NCBI GenBank assembly: GCA_022453515.1
Contig: JAJNNY010000008.1
Location: 310,001 to 374,000, forward strand
Length of the DNA stretch: 64,000 nt
Source: Astrocystis sublimbata
Lineage: Eukaryota; Ascomycota; Sordariomycetes; Xylariales; Xylariaceae
Direction: 5' to 3'
The notes under the pieces were generated by a model. That model searched no databases and was not told the DNA's origin. It saw only the letters and a list, made by a program, of their open reading frames with translations. Within the stretch, counting starts at the first letter, position 1. Each line of letters opens with the position of its first letter. The translations under genes were made by a program, and so were the position numbers. Below are positions 23,601 to 34,833 of the stretch, one piece after another.

Positions 23601-25953
23601 CGGTGAGAGAAACCCATCTGCCAAAGCACTCAGGCGAGCCAGACTTGGCCGAAGGCCTTTTGACAGGGCCGCATACGTAGGTACTTACGGTGTATACCTG
23701 CCTACATATTATAGCTACCTACTCACATGCATACATGCATACTTCCCAGTCAACACTGTAACCCTGTTTGTAGTAGTAATGGAAGTGGACGCGGTAGTAA
23801 GTGTGAGCCGCCGCCTCCGTGGGAATGGTTTGGTATTCGCACATTCCGGTGAAGAGACGACCAAGGAACACGTAGGATTTTATTACCAGGTATCTAATCG
23901 AAGGTAAGGTAAGGAAAGTTGCATCTAGGTAAGGGATCTGAATCTGAGGCTTGCCTGTTTGAGATTTCCACACTTTCCGGTCCATCTCCAACTCGCCCGA
24001 TCCGGATCTATGCATACCTACTCACAGAGACGGGAACCGCCCCAACACATATCCGTATGCAGCCATGTATGTAGACTTGCCCAGTGGGATTACATGTGCA
24101 CACATATACTGGCTCGTATTGATAAACGAAGTCTACTTCTACCCTACCTACGAGATGGTATATCTGAGTGGGATTTGTTATAGCTACAGCATCATAAATA
24201 ATGCCGACTGGTGTTTGACACGGAGTACGTACCAGTAATTGCACGATACGTCAACCGGCCGGACCTTCGGCGACATACGACCCGTCGCAATGATTGAGAT
24301 ACTATCACTGTATCAGGAACAAGCTTAACACCTAATATAGAACTCAATATAGACGACCAGGGACACCACGGAGTAATACCGACCTGACCAAAACTACCTA
24401 GGTGGTCTTCCACGCCGGATAAGTAGGTACATATCATTGCACGAAGCAACAACTGGGGCATAATCAACTTGCCGATATACAACCCGCAGCCTCGGTCGCG
24501 ACACGGCTGTTTGGCAGACCGGTACCACCCAAGCCATCGTCATTAACTAGATATATAGACGACAGTCGGCGTCGTATCTAATGCGAAGGTTTACCTCGGT
24601 ACCTACCACCCCATGGTGGCATTTAGCCATACCAAATGCACAACCGAGGCCAACCTTCAAAGACGTGCCTCCCTTGCGTGCCCTGTCTATCCGAGAAAGC
24701 GAGACAAGAGACGAGGCACGCATCTCGCTTGTCCCTGACCGAGCTCGATCGCGCTGATTCCTCCGTTTCGTGGCACCCATCTCCAATATGCCCCATCCCA
24801 TATCAAACCTAGTACTCTATATCGCCGCCCTTGGCTTCACATACTAGGTGAGTAACTACTACAGTTTCGCATAGAATAACTTCTCGGCGCGGCCCTAGAT
24901 CGCGATCGTGGTTATGATCGAATCGGTCTTCAACCGACATGGACATACCCATAACCGTCGATAAGTTGCTACGTATAATACTAGGTACCAATAGCCCCGA
25001 ATTGGATATTTGATGTATTCGGACAGCTACTTCTTGGAAGTAGGGAAGGTCTCAAGTAGCTATATGTTCTATAGTTTTTATTTACATAGTCCATTTACGA
25101 GCTCCTTGCCAATTTTCAAAGCTCAGTTACATGGAAGTTTCTAGACTGGGCCCGAGTGTCACACAAGAATTGATCTGTGTATGCTTGCGATGGACACAAA
25201 GTGATATGCATAATCCAGAACCCAGATAGCGAACAGCGAGATTCGCGGATTGGAGTCGATCTTGAACCTTGGCCTGCCCTAGCCCTTCATGATCCCTGAA
25301 CTTACCTGTCAATCTGCTATGATAAGAGATGCTATCTTAATTAATGATTACTGAGGTGGCTCGGGTGGTAACCTCGGTGAGCGCCTAGTAGGCTAGTTCA
25401 TCTAAATGTGGTAAATTGAAAGCTGTCGTCATCCAATGCAGCGTGCAGACGAAACGTAACCTAACCCATAAAACTTTGGAGTAGCGTCCAGACTGACTGT
25501 GCCTGACATAGCATGCTTATATTGCCTACCACACCCTGACTGCGTACATACAGTAAGGTCGTCAAGGAAAAGAAACCAGGACTTAACATCGTAGGCTCAG
25601 GTCGCTTGGTTTGATCTACGGTGCGGCTCAGGGGGATGGGTCGTCCTACTGTGCAGCGGAGGCAACACCTTGGCAGAGCCGAGACGAGTCACATACGCTG
25701 GGAGTAATCATCGTCACGGACTACGCGTGCGTCTTCATAGGGAATCATGGTCAATTAATATTCTCATTTCATCATCGACCTATACCGCTCATTCCGAGAT
25801 CGCGGTAAAGCAAAGCACAGTGGATATGCCGTAGACTCCAGTTCCCATGCGCAAAGACAAACAATCGTCGTCAGTCAACCCTAATTGCCCCAATGTCCCC
25901 TATGATTTTGAACTTTTACGTTGTAGCAGTTTACTCATTACAAATAAACCACC
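20663..25953. other. Gene-poor region, about 5.3 kb
   Basis: No frame longer than about 125 codons and none recognised. Roughly 22000-23560 is the most AT-rich part of the window, with many TA-rich words, and could be decayed repeat DNA; I cannot identify an element or terminal repeats. A double telomere-like word AACCCTAACCC is at 21652-21662. A doubtful minus-strand gene with a signal-peptide-like start at 21854 is discussed in the findings. TACCTAGG-type motifs occur at about 23529 and 24395. The right end is the 3' region of the eS4 gene. Confidence 0.5.
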
Positions 25954-27109
25954 TTAGTGGCCAGCCAGCGCCTGGGCCCGGCGGCGATCTCTCTCCTCGG
26001 CGATGGTCAGCTTGACACCCTTGCCCTTGGGCAGAGAGATCCAGGGCTTCTCAGAGCCGATGACGAAGACGTTGTTCTCGCGCGTGGCGAACGTGTTGTC
26101 AATGGCATCCTTGATGTGGACGATGTTGAAACCACCGTCGTGGCGCTCACGGTGAGTGATGACACCAACACGACCCATGTTACGACCACCAGTGATCATG
26201 GCAATGGCGCCGGTGTCGAACTTGATGTAATCGGTGATCTTGCCAGTGGCAAGGTCGATCTTGACGGTGTCGTTGACCTTGATCAGAGGGTCAGGGTAAC
26301 GGATGCTGCGGTAGAGGATATCACGTTAGCAATCGGACTTCCGGGGGAAACATACCAGCCATCGGGTGTCAAAGCTCTCGACATGCGCAGACAGCACAAC
26401 CGCACACGACGTGAATTCACAGCGTAGATTCCATCGGTGTCTCGTTGCGCCGCTGAACGGTGTCGAAGGGTGGTTCGACCAAAGCTTGATCCAACGGCTG
26501 AATGATGTCTGACAGAACACTTACGTTCTCGCATCGTGCGTGACCAAGAATGGGATGCCGCCCTTGCCCAGCTGAACGCGCTTGACCTTGCCCAGCTTGT
26601 AGGTAGCCTCTTCCTCCTGAATGCGGTGGACGGTGTAGCGGCCCTTGGTGTCGTAGATGAGGCGGAAGTTCTCGCCAGTCTTCTCGAGGGTGATGACGTC
26701 CATGAACCCGGCAGGGTAGGTGGTGTCGGTGCGAACCTTGCCGTCGACCTTGACAAGGCGCTGCATGAGGATGGAGCGGACCTCGCGGTAGTTCAGGGCA
26801 TACTTCAGACGGTTGCGGATGAAGATGATGAGGGGCAGGCACTCTCGCTGCTTGTGAGGACCGGGCGAGGCCTTGGGGGCGTAGGTACCCGATAGCTTGT
26901 CGAGAAGCCAGTGGGAGGGGGCGCTCAGGCGCTTCTGGTGCTTCTTTCTGTAGTAAGAGGTCAGTCAACTTTAGCCATTGATAATCGTCCGTCATCCATC
27001 ACATGCAATGGGATGCGCGACGAGACTTTTGAGTAGGGCGATGCCAACAGAAAACGGGCGCTCGCGATAATGGTCTTGAGATAGGCTTGACTTACGGTCC
27101 TCTACCCAT
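25954..27109 (-). CDS. rps4: 40S ribosomal protein eS4 (S4)
   Basis: Three exons (27096-27109, 26525-26947, 25954-26305) encode 262 residues, the canonical length of eukaryotic eS4. The first exon is only 14 nt (MGRGP), a familiar arrangement for this gene. The joined start reads [20 protein letters not shown], followed by the S4-like RNA-binding part ([39 protein letters not shown]). Then come [12 protein letters not shown] and the KOW-containing C-terminal half ([38 protein letters not shown]). eS4 is a small-subunit protein on the solvent side of the 40S body. Introns are 148 and 219 nt with GT-AG ends. The neighbour upstream is another ribosomal protein gene on the same strand. Confidence 0.97.
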
Positions 27110-28191
27110 GTTTGCGGTTTTGCTGGTTGATGGGTTGTCGTGAAGTGATGGTAGACGATGGGCAACTGGATCTCACGATTCGGGCCTGCGAAAAGTTGGG
27201 GACGGGGTCAGGACGAGTTTTGGGCGGCAAGCGAGAAAAGGGCTGTTGTGCCCTAGAGCCAGCTGATAAGAAGATAAGCCTTGGTGGGAATACTGAAGGC
27301 CAAAATTATTGGTGGAAGTTGTCGCCGGCTGTCAATCGAAAGCCCCACTTGGTCGGGGACCTGACGGGTTGGTGGCTCGGGTGGTACGTACCTCATTTTT
27401 GTTGGGCTTAATAAAATTTCATGCTCTGAGACTGTACCTCAGGACACAGCTAACGAGCCAATCAAATAACATCGTTTCATGAAAATCCATCCAGCCAACC
27501 TTCCAGCATCTCTCTCAGCCTCGCCAGCTATTGTAGAAGGTTGGTATACTGCGCAATGGCAGGGGGCATAAACACAAGACAAAAATCCCGTTGTTCATGA
27601 AGCAATCCATTCGAAGTGCTGGTAAAATACAATGGGCTGTAACATGGATATTTTAAATGCTTATGCTGTCTTTGGACTGGCGTGAAGACAGCGAGTATCA
27701 TATGTCTCCTCCCTCCGTCTTGTTCGCATAGCAACTCCCACGACAACAACGGGGACTACACAATCCTGAAGTGTCGAGGCCGCTGTGAAACCCCACAAAC
27801 TACCCCCTCTAACCGGCTTTCTACGCCGTATGGGAGGTGATGTCAGTAGTCCAGCAAGGAGAGTGCACCACGATACAGCACAGCAGAGCACAACACAATC
27901 TCAATCTCAAGTTTTACGTTTTGTATTGGGTATTATTCCGTTTGGTTGCGCCATCGTCATCATGATACATCATTGTCATCAGAACAATGATTAGACGATA
28001 AATGCGCTGGCCTAGGTAGGACCAGTTGTGATCTGGCCTGACTTGATCTGACAACCCGAAGTCCTGTGCAATGTCGGATTGATTGTCATGTCATGCTATC
28101 GTTCATTCCCATACGCCCACACGCCATGCAATGTCATGCTTTGCCGTGTTTCGCTATGCCTGCCTTGATTCCTTTTCGCGATCTGCTTCGT
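27110..28191. other. eS4 promoter region and uL15 3' region
   Basis: About 1.08 kb between two minus-strand ribosomal protein genes. It should hold the eS4 promoter and leader on the left and the uL15 3' UTR on the right. A CCTAGGTAGG motif is at about 28011-28020. I see no gene. Confidence 0.5.
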
Positions 28192-28872
28192 CTATGGTAC
28201 CAGCTCAATAACGCCGCCGGCCTCTGTGATCTTCTTCTCGGCCAGAGCGCTAACGTATCTGGCGCGGACGACGATAGGGAACTCGGGGAGACGACCCTTG
28301 CCGAGCAGCTTGGTGTAGCCAAGGTTCAATAGGTCGATGACGGGGGCTGTGTCTTTCGCCTGACCAGAAACGTACTTCTCGCGGACGTCCTCGGGGAGCA
28401 GGGAGGGGAGCTAAGCAGTGTATATTAGTCCGTGTACTTCGTCATGCAGCCGAATTGCATTGTACCGACTGTAAGAGGTACAAGGCAAGGAGTTGGAGGC
28501 GGGTCTTACCTTGTCGAGGTTGACGATAGGGTTCCAGTAGTGGTTGCGCTGCAGGTGGAAGTGGCGCATACCAACCTTACCGAAGTAACCGGGATGGTAT
28601 TTGTCGATGTTGGTACGGTGGTGGTGCTATGAAGTTGGTAGATTTGCGTTAGTCCACGATGTCTCGGATGTTTCAATCGAGTGCTCGTTCATCCGGCGCT
28701 GGATATGGGCATTGGGCAATGTGCAATGTGCAATGTGCTGGGTGCAGCATGAGCGTACCTGACCACCGGCCATACCACGACCACCGGGATGCTTTCTGTG
28801 CTTTCCTACACGACCCTTACCGGCACTGACATGGCCACGGTGCTTGCGTGTTTTCGATAGGCGAGTCGGCAT
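28192..28872 (-). CDS. rpl28: 60S ribosomal protein uL15 (L28 of yeast, L27a of animals)
   Basis: Three exons (28759-28872, 28510-28626, 28192-28410) encode 149 residues, exactly the usual length. The start [20 protein letters not shown] and the His-rich [20 protein letters not shown] are diagnostic, followed by [20 protein letters not shown]. The C-terminal part is [20 protein letters not shown] and ends [10 protein letters not shown]. uL15 binds 25S rRNA in the core of the large subunit. All three junctions fall between codons. The gene is on the same strand as eS4, with its start about 1.76 kb further right. Confidence 0.97.
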
Positions 28873-29719
28873 TTTGGCGGTGTTGTGCGAGAATGCGTCG
28901 TCGAGGTCTGGTCGTCGTCCGTCGTTCCTCGTCGTTCGCCCGTTGATTTGGAGGTTATCAATTACGCACGACCAAAAAAGGTGCGCCGCTTGTGGGTAGC
29001 TAGGGCAGATAACAGACTGGCCCGAGCTCATCCTGGTCAGGCCTGGCCAGCCAGCTCAGCTTTCCGCGCCAGCTCACCAGGCGCAAGGGGGAGGTGCGTG
29101 CAGCATATGGTGGTCTGCCACCCGCCAGTCCTGAGATGACAGCTGATCAGCTACGCCCCCAGCCTCGCCAGCTGCTACCAGCTAGGTTAGTGATACTGGG
29201 GCGTCCTCTTCGCAACCTTATCCAGTCTCGACAGACGAGCCAATTGGATAACACCATTCAAGCGATACATCCATTTACACCCAAGACCTCATTATCAACA
29301 TAACCACTACCCATGTAGATTCAGGCAATTTCCGGTGATCAACTCGCACCGAACTACGTTGTTCGCAGACTGATTATTCCTTTTTTTTCTACCTAGTTTT
29401 TTTTTCTTTCTTCTTATCGTGGTTTCGAAAAGAGGCACCAAAGTACCATACACGCACACTCTCGTATGAACGAGTTTTCGTCCTCCACTACTTGAAGTGG
29501 TAGAAGCAGGAACAAAGACGATGCATGTAAAGAGGCTAGTAACAATGTTCATGATACACGCTCATTTACGCTTGCCACACTTCAACACCGACGCCAGGGG
29601 TGAACAGACTGGTCACCATCGTTGGATGCCAGCTTTCGTTCGGCTTCGATTTCGTCAAGGAAACGAAGTGCCTAAAGTTCGTTCGAACGTAAGTTATTAG
29701 ATTGACTGACCTGCCAGAC
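28873..29719. other. uL15 upstream region / Myb gene 3' region
   Basis: 0.85 kb with the uL15 promoter at the left and the 3' region of the telobox Myb gene at the right. A T-rich stretch lies at about 29371-29412. No gene is supported. Confidence 0.5.
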
Positions 29720-31354
29720 TCAGCCATGGCCTCTCCGATCACTGAAATCTGGCTCGTCCATTTTCTGCGGATCGTCAAGTAAAAGGCGAGATATGCCCAT
29801 TTCCCCAGACGTAAGCCCCCCACTGGCTCCTTCACTCCAGTGCTGCAAACCCGAATGCGCCTGCACTTGCTCCCCAGATTCCATGGTATGGTTCGACGAT
29901 GCCCACGAAGGAATGTCCTCTCGGGATCCAGTTCTGTTCAGCTGGGAGTCGAGACGGGGATCTATAAGGGGATCCAGACGCGATGGTTTGGCGTTGTTCA
30001 GGGAATTCTGTATGTCCATGTTGACTGAAGGTTCCAAAACATCATTCCGGATCTGCATAGTAGTCTTCTCTGTGCCAATGAACTTCTCGGGATACTTATT
30101 GCGTAGCCTGTCTCGCAGATCTGTGGGCTGTCTAGTTTGTAGATTAAATCTCGGGTCCCTCTGGATTTTCGTCCAGTGAGGGCCATAGACTTCATATCCT
30201 TCAAGGATCTCTCGATCATCTTGCTCGGAAAAGGGCCGTCTCTCTCTTCGTTGCGACTTCTTGAACGGTCCTTGAATGCCGAGTTCTACTAAGTCTTCCA
30301 TCTTCTTCCGGTGTGCCCTACTTTTGCGTTGTTTGGACTGTTTTGACGTTGATTCCGAGTTCCTACCATAGTCTAACTCCTCTTCCACATCGTTTAGGAT
30401 ATTCTCCGACATGATTCCCTTTCTGGGTCGCTGATAAGGTACCTTGGTAGATTGTACTTTGGCGCCGGTCCCACCGCGAAATTCCTCGGGAACGCAAGTA
30501 CGAAATCTATCCTTGAGGTCCCCAGCTGATCGCTCGTTGAATCTGTATTCCGGATCTTCGAGTATATCAGTCCATCTACCAATGCCATGCTTGCAAACGC
30601 CACGCATAAGATCGTTGGTCTCGGCGTCAGACCACTTCCGACGTGGCTTTGCTGCTCGCCTCTTCACTTTCCCAGTCGGCGTTCGCTTGGAGTCCTGGGG
30701 GGAGCTCGGGCCTGCAGTCTCTTCGAAGGGTTGAGCCTCGAAGGGGTTCGTAATGCTGTGGGGCTGTGGAGGGTCGGGAGGTGGACGGGCTTCGAAGGAC
30801 GCAGATGAGATAGGCGGGAAGAGGGCGGCATTCGAAGGTGGTGCGAACAAGCCCGGTATGATTGGTGGGAACATGCTGGCTGTCGCCTGTTTTTTCTTGA
30901 GAGGCTGAGGTAGTTGAGGAAAGTCCTCTTTCACCGAGCGCTTCTTGGTCGAACCATCGTCAGCATTTTCGGCTGAAGTATCTTCCAGTATCATACGCAG
31001 GTCGTTGTTCGAGTATGAGCGGTCCGGTAGAGCTTCTCTTCTCAAGGAAGAGGAGGAATAGGAGTTGTTATCATCTGTGATAGTGTACAGCGAGGATAGA
31101 TATTGCGGAGCAGCTGACCCTCCATTGGCATCGAGGCTATTAGGTCTGTGGCTGGCAGCAGTTTCGATAGGTGGGAGTGGCCTGGACGAGGTTTGAGGGT
31201 AAGGGAGATCCTTGATGGAGGGGAGTTCCGTATTTCGTGCATTCTGAGCTATCTGTACATCCTGTTCTTCTTGTGTATCGTGTCCGCTCTCTGGCTCTGG
31301 AGTCGTGGTTGACCCGTTCAGGAGGTGGATCAGTCGCGGCTCGATAAAGGCCAT
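29720..31354 (-). CDS. Two-Myb telobox DNA-binding protein (Teb1/Tay1-like)
   Basis: A single exon of 1,635 nt encodes 544 residues from the Met at 31354. Two SANT/Myb repeats are visible. The first, about residues 235-290, has RKWSDAETNDLMRGVCKHG and ends GDLKDRFRTC. The second, about residues 370-420, has RRPFSEQDDREILEGYEVYG and ends TDLRDRLRNKYP. The third-helix pattern (DLKDRFR, DLRDRLR) resembles the telobox of TTAGGG-binding proteins. The arrangement of two telobox Mybs in one chain matches S. pombe Teb1 and Yarrowia Tay1, which bind TTAGGG repeats and promoter teloboxes. The N-terminal half is Ser/Pro-rich and probably disordered, with a basic KKKRSVK/KKKQ patch that may be a nuclear signal. 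An upstream in-frame Met at 31549 was not used, because the intervening 65 residues look like translated leader. Confidence 0.8.
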   Translation of the reverse strand: MAFIEPRLIHLLNGSTTTPEPESGHDTQEEQDVQIAQNARNTELPSIKDLPYPQTSSRPLPPIETAASHRPNSLDANGGSAAPQYLSSLYTITDDNNSYSSSSLRREALPDRSYSNNDLRMILEDTSAENADDGSTKKRSVKEDFPQLPQPLKKKQATASMFPPIIPGLFAPPSNAALFPPISSASFEARPPPDPPQPHSITNPFEAQPFEETAGPSSPQDSKRTPTGKVKRRAAKPRRKWSDAETNDLMRGVCKHGIGRWTDILEDPEYRFNERSAGDLKDRFRTCVPEEFRGGTGAKVQSTKVPYQRPRKGIMSENILNDVEEELDYGRNSESTSKQSKQRKSRAHRKKMEDLVELGIQGPFKKSQRRERRPFSEQDDREILEGYEVYGPHWTKIQRDPRFNLQTRQPTDLRDRLRNKYPEKFIGTEKTTMQIRNDVLEPSVNMDIQNSLNNAKPSRLDPLIDPRLDSQLNRTGSREDIPSWASSNHTMESGEQVQAHSGLQHWSEGASGGLTSGEMGISRLLLDDPQKMDEPDFSDRRGHG

Positions 31355-33534
31355 AGTGATTCTGGCTGCACCAGACCCCGAACATAAGACAGTCGAATCG
31401 AGCGAGTACGTAAGCGAGAAAGCAGGGCCAAACAAAACGAGGTACACTGGTTTCAAATTATCAGAGCCGGGGCAAATCGGCGAAGTCGTGGACTCGACGC
31501 AACATCGAAAGAAGTCAACCTGGTTTAGAGGGAGGAAGCCGAAGCACAACGAATTTGAGGTAGATTAAGTAGGTAGGCAGGCAGAATGATTGAAGCCGAG
31601 AACGAGAGACGAATTGGTAGACAGCAGCAGAAGTGGTAACCAGGGGTTACACAGAAGGGAGGACGAAAGTCGTTAGGCAATGAGCTCAACACAAATACGA
31701 ACACACATAGACACACATAATATATATGTAAACATGAATCATATATATCATATGGCACGTGTAAGTTGAGGGTCGATCAAGCCCGCGGGGTTTCGGCATC
31801 TGTATGCCACGACGAGAGCTTCCACACGTCGGAACAGTCGCAGTAGAAATAGCTACCTGGGAAGAGGTAGAGTTGCCGTCAAGATGGTCGACGCGTATTT
31901 GTAGAACCTACGCCATGGGTTACTGGGTACAGCAGTGCGGAATTGGACGATTTGGTAAGCAGGAGGCGGATATCAAGGGCCAATTGAGGCGGCCAGACTG
32001 ACTAGCAGCCTTCCAGGATTTTCACAGCAGGTACGACGAAACAAAGTAGAGATGCGCGAGTCTAGATGAGAAGCTAGAAGGGAAAAGTGTGTGCCCTGCA
32101 GCAACAACAGCACCAGCACCAGCACCAGCACCAGCACCAGCACCAGCGTGTGTGCCCGTCTGAGTGTCGCGTAGCAGTCTAGGAGCAGAGTAAGCGAGGA
32201 GCAGGCCTGCGGTATACCTCTTCCTGGGAAATCTGGTGTCTGACGTAACACAAGATAGCGGCAACTCGAGAAAAAAAGACATAGGCAGTGCCAGATCCAG
32301 ATCTAAGGCCATGGTAGCAGTGATTGTCATAGCACGTACATGTGTAGGACCTGGTCCCGTGCTGGTGTCCCTATTGCAACCAGCGAACGCCCCCCAGACC
32401 GTCTGTCTGCTCCCTGGCCAGGGATGATAGGCGATGCCAGGTCTGCCAGGCCTGCAGCACAGAGCGCCGTCGTAAGGGAGCGGCGATGTGTGTTAACAGG
32501 GCCTGCTAACGGAACGAAGAAGAACAAGCAGATGGCAGCCGGGTAGCGATAATCGCAGCAGAGGTACTGTAGGGAGACAGATGCTAGGTCGCAACGGTGG
32601 ATGGCTGGACGTCTGGCTGGATGGCGTGGATGGAGGTCGATTGTTGGTTGGAGGAAGGAGATGCAGATGCGAGCAGATGCAGATGCACCAGGACGCTGGT
32701 GGGTTGTGGTGGCCGCGGTGGGGGCGCGGCGGGGGCCCAGACGCTCGAGGCTTGCCGATCTCATTCGCCACTGGGATGTGGCCGATCCACTATCTGCCTC
32801 ATCGGGGCGAGCCGGTAGGCCCCGCCGCTCCAATCGAGCCCCGGCGAAGCTTGCCCGGTCGCTCAGAGACCACAGTTTCTGCCTGAGCGGTACCTCGCTA
32901 GGCGGTTTGGTATATTAAGGTACCTGCTTAATTGCAGCCGGTACTTGGGGGCTTGGCTAAGGCCCAGGGCACGATCCCGGCGTGCCAGGCACCCAACAGG
33001 GACCTAGAGGACGTGAACCTAGGAGCCGATCACAACACACAATACCATCTGTCTGCACGGCCTCCCACCCACTTCACCACGACATCGCACTCGGCACTAC
33101 CCATACCTCGCCATACCAGCCATACGCAGATACTACCTCCTACCTACCTACCCAGCAGCTGCTCTGGCACAACTCCAGATGCGGTTGGGTCTTGGTTGGG
33201 AGAAGCTACCCCTGCATCTGCTGTGCCCTTGTCTCTGGCCACTACTATAAACCGGGTTAGGTATACGACATATCCGGCCGGTCTGTCTTGCGTCTCGCCT
33301 AAGAAAAAGCCCGTCAATCCGACTTCCTTCATACATCAACGACCTATCACTTTTTTCGAATTCCCTCCCTCTGGTTGGCCCGTCACTGACCGATGCTGCG
33401 TACGTGTACTGCGTTGGATTCCACCTCGCGATACTGTTGTTACCTTGGACAGATACTCTCTACCGATCCAGTTGCACAAAGTATCCGCCACCCCCAGACT
33501 CGCCACAGGTTCCGTACCTAAGTCAGGAGAAGTC
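31355..33534. other. Intergenic region, boundary of housekeeping and accessory blocks
   Basis: About 2.2 kb. The left part is the promoter of the telobox Myb gene. The middle has a CACCAG hexanucleotide run and imperfect GGATGG/GATGCA repeats near 32590-32700. The right part is a leader-like CA/CT-rich region before the DUF7704 gene. A 222-codon plus frame (32932-33600) runs in from upstream but is low-complexity leader sequence. Confidence 0.5.
32108..32146. repeat. CACCAG hexanucleotide microsatellite
   Basis: Six perfect CACCAG units at 32111-32146, with CAG just before. On the minus strand this would read as Gly-Ala repeats, but no gene model includes it. Confidence 0.9.
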
Positions 33535-34476
33535 ATGGCCTCTCAACTCCCTGCTTTCCCACGCACCGTCTTTACCATCATCGAGCCCGTCTCCCTGTAA
33601 GTCCCCCGCGTCTTCCGCCACGCTAATTGCCAGTCTAACGTAGCCAATCCCAGCATTGCGGGCTGTCTCGGACCCCTGATAAATGCAGATTGGTTCATAG
33701 CCAGCCAGATCGACAATGCTGCGCTTCCAGCCGCCTCCGAAAATGCGCGCCTCGTTGCTTTGCAACTTGGCAACGCATATGGGCTGCTCTTCCTAGTCGG
33801 TGTCGCCGTCTTGAACACGACGAGCGAGTTGAAAGTAGTCCGGAGCTATCTCATTGCTTTGCTGTAGGTGGCCCATCCCGTGTGACGATGACAGTCTTTT
33901 GATAGCGAACTGTTACTTGCCCTTACGCGTGTTCATGCAACAACGCTATGACCCAACGTGCATGATCCATGCTATACGAAGTAGTCCGAGTTGCTGTTGA
34001 ATGTGTATCGTCTCCAATTCAGTACGACGACCCGACGGCCCCAGTAGCTACGCCTCACCACGACATGTCAGCGTGTATCCACCAGGACATTATATGAATC
34101 CATATCTACAGAGCAAACTTCTATAGTTACCACCGCTAGTCACTCCGAACACTTTCATCCTCACCCACATCGTGATACTAAGAGCAAATCCGACTGACCC
34201 GGCCAATTAATAGTATCGCCGACGTAACCCACGTCGGCCTCACGTGTTGGGGACTGGGTTACGACAGGGCCATCGCGATAGCCTCTTGGAACGCTGTCAC
34301 ATGGGGCAACGTCGGCTTTACTGTAGGTTTCCCTGCTACTATCTCTCTGCCCTCTATCTTTGCTTACATACATATTCTCGCAGGCCTTGCTAGGCCTGAC
34401 ACGAACAGCATACCTTCTTGGATTTTTCGGACATAACGAGGTTGCTACTGTTCGTGCCTCTAAGAAGGAATTGTAA
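33535..34476 (+). CDS. DUF7704-family integral membrane protein
   Basis: Four exons (33535-33596, 33654-33863, 34214-34322, 34384-34476) encode 157 residues. The joined sequence begins with PAFPRTVFTIIEPVSLIAG and GPLINADWFIASQ. It continues with GNAYGLLFLVGVAVLN and, after the third exon, IADVTHVGLTCWGLGYD, WNAVTWGNVGFT and ALLGLTRTAYLLGFFG. This order, four hydrophobic segments starting at IIEP, is characteristic of the fungal DUF7704 family. Function is unknown; members are small four-helix membrane proteins. The second intron (350 nt) is long but both ends are good and the frame closes exactly. It opens the accessory block. The C-terminus is a short polar tail (ASKKEL), not a canonical ER-retention signal. 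Confidence 0.8.
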
Positions 34477-34833
34477 ATGACTGATGTCGCTTCTTGGGCG
34501 TCGCTGCTATCTAAGACAGGTGTACACTTACAGCCACAGGCGGGCTGAGCATTGTCTATCTTATAACATCAAATATTATCATTTATGTGTACATTCACTT
34601 AGCGATTTACTCATCTATAGACAGTTTGCGGTCAGTCTTCCTATTCAAATTCTCGTGCCTCGGCTAACCGTACCAAGACCCCATACATAGATGGCAATTT
34701 TCCTGCTACAATTGCCTAGGTATATATGCGTAAACAATCAATAACAGTAATAATGTCACCGATGTGCTACCAGCCTAGATTCGCTGACGGACAATTGCGC
34801 AAACATCGTCACCGTATCCCTTATCTTTCCTTA
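34477..34833. other. Short convergent intergenic region
   Basis: Holds the 3' ends of the DUF7704 gene and the HET-domain gene. A GCCTAGGTA motif is at about 34714-34722. Nothing else is seen. Confidence 0.5.

Noticed and set aside
31355..31549. In-frame N-terminal extension of the telobox Myb protein
   Set aside because: The extra 65 residues are Cys/Phe-rich and unlike the disordered N-terminus; they look like translated leader.
32932..33600. 222-codon plus-strand frame running into the DUF7704 start
   Set aside because: The upstream part is low-complexity CA/CT-rich leader; the conserved protein starts at 33535 and is spliced at 33597, before the stop of this frame.
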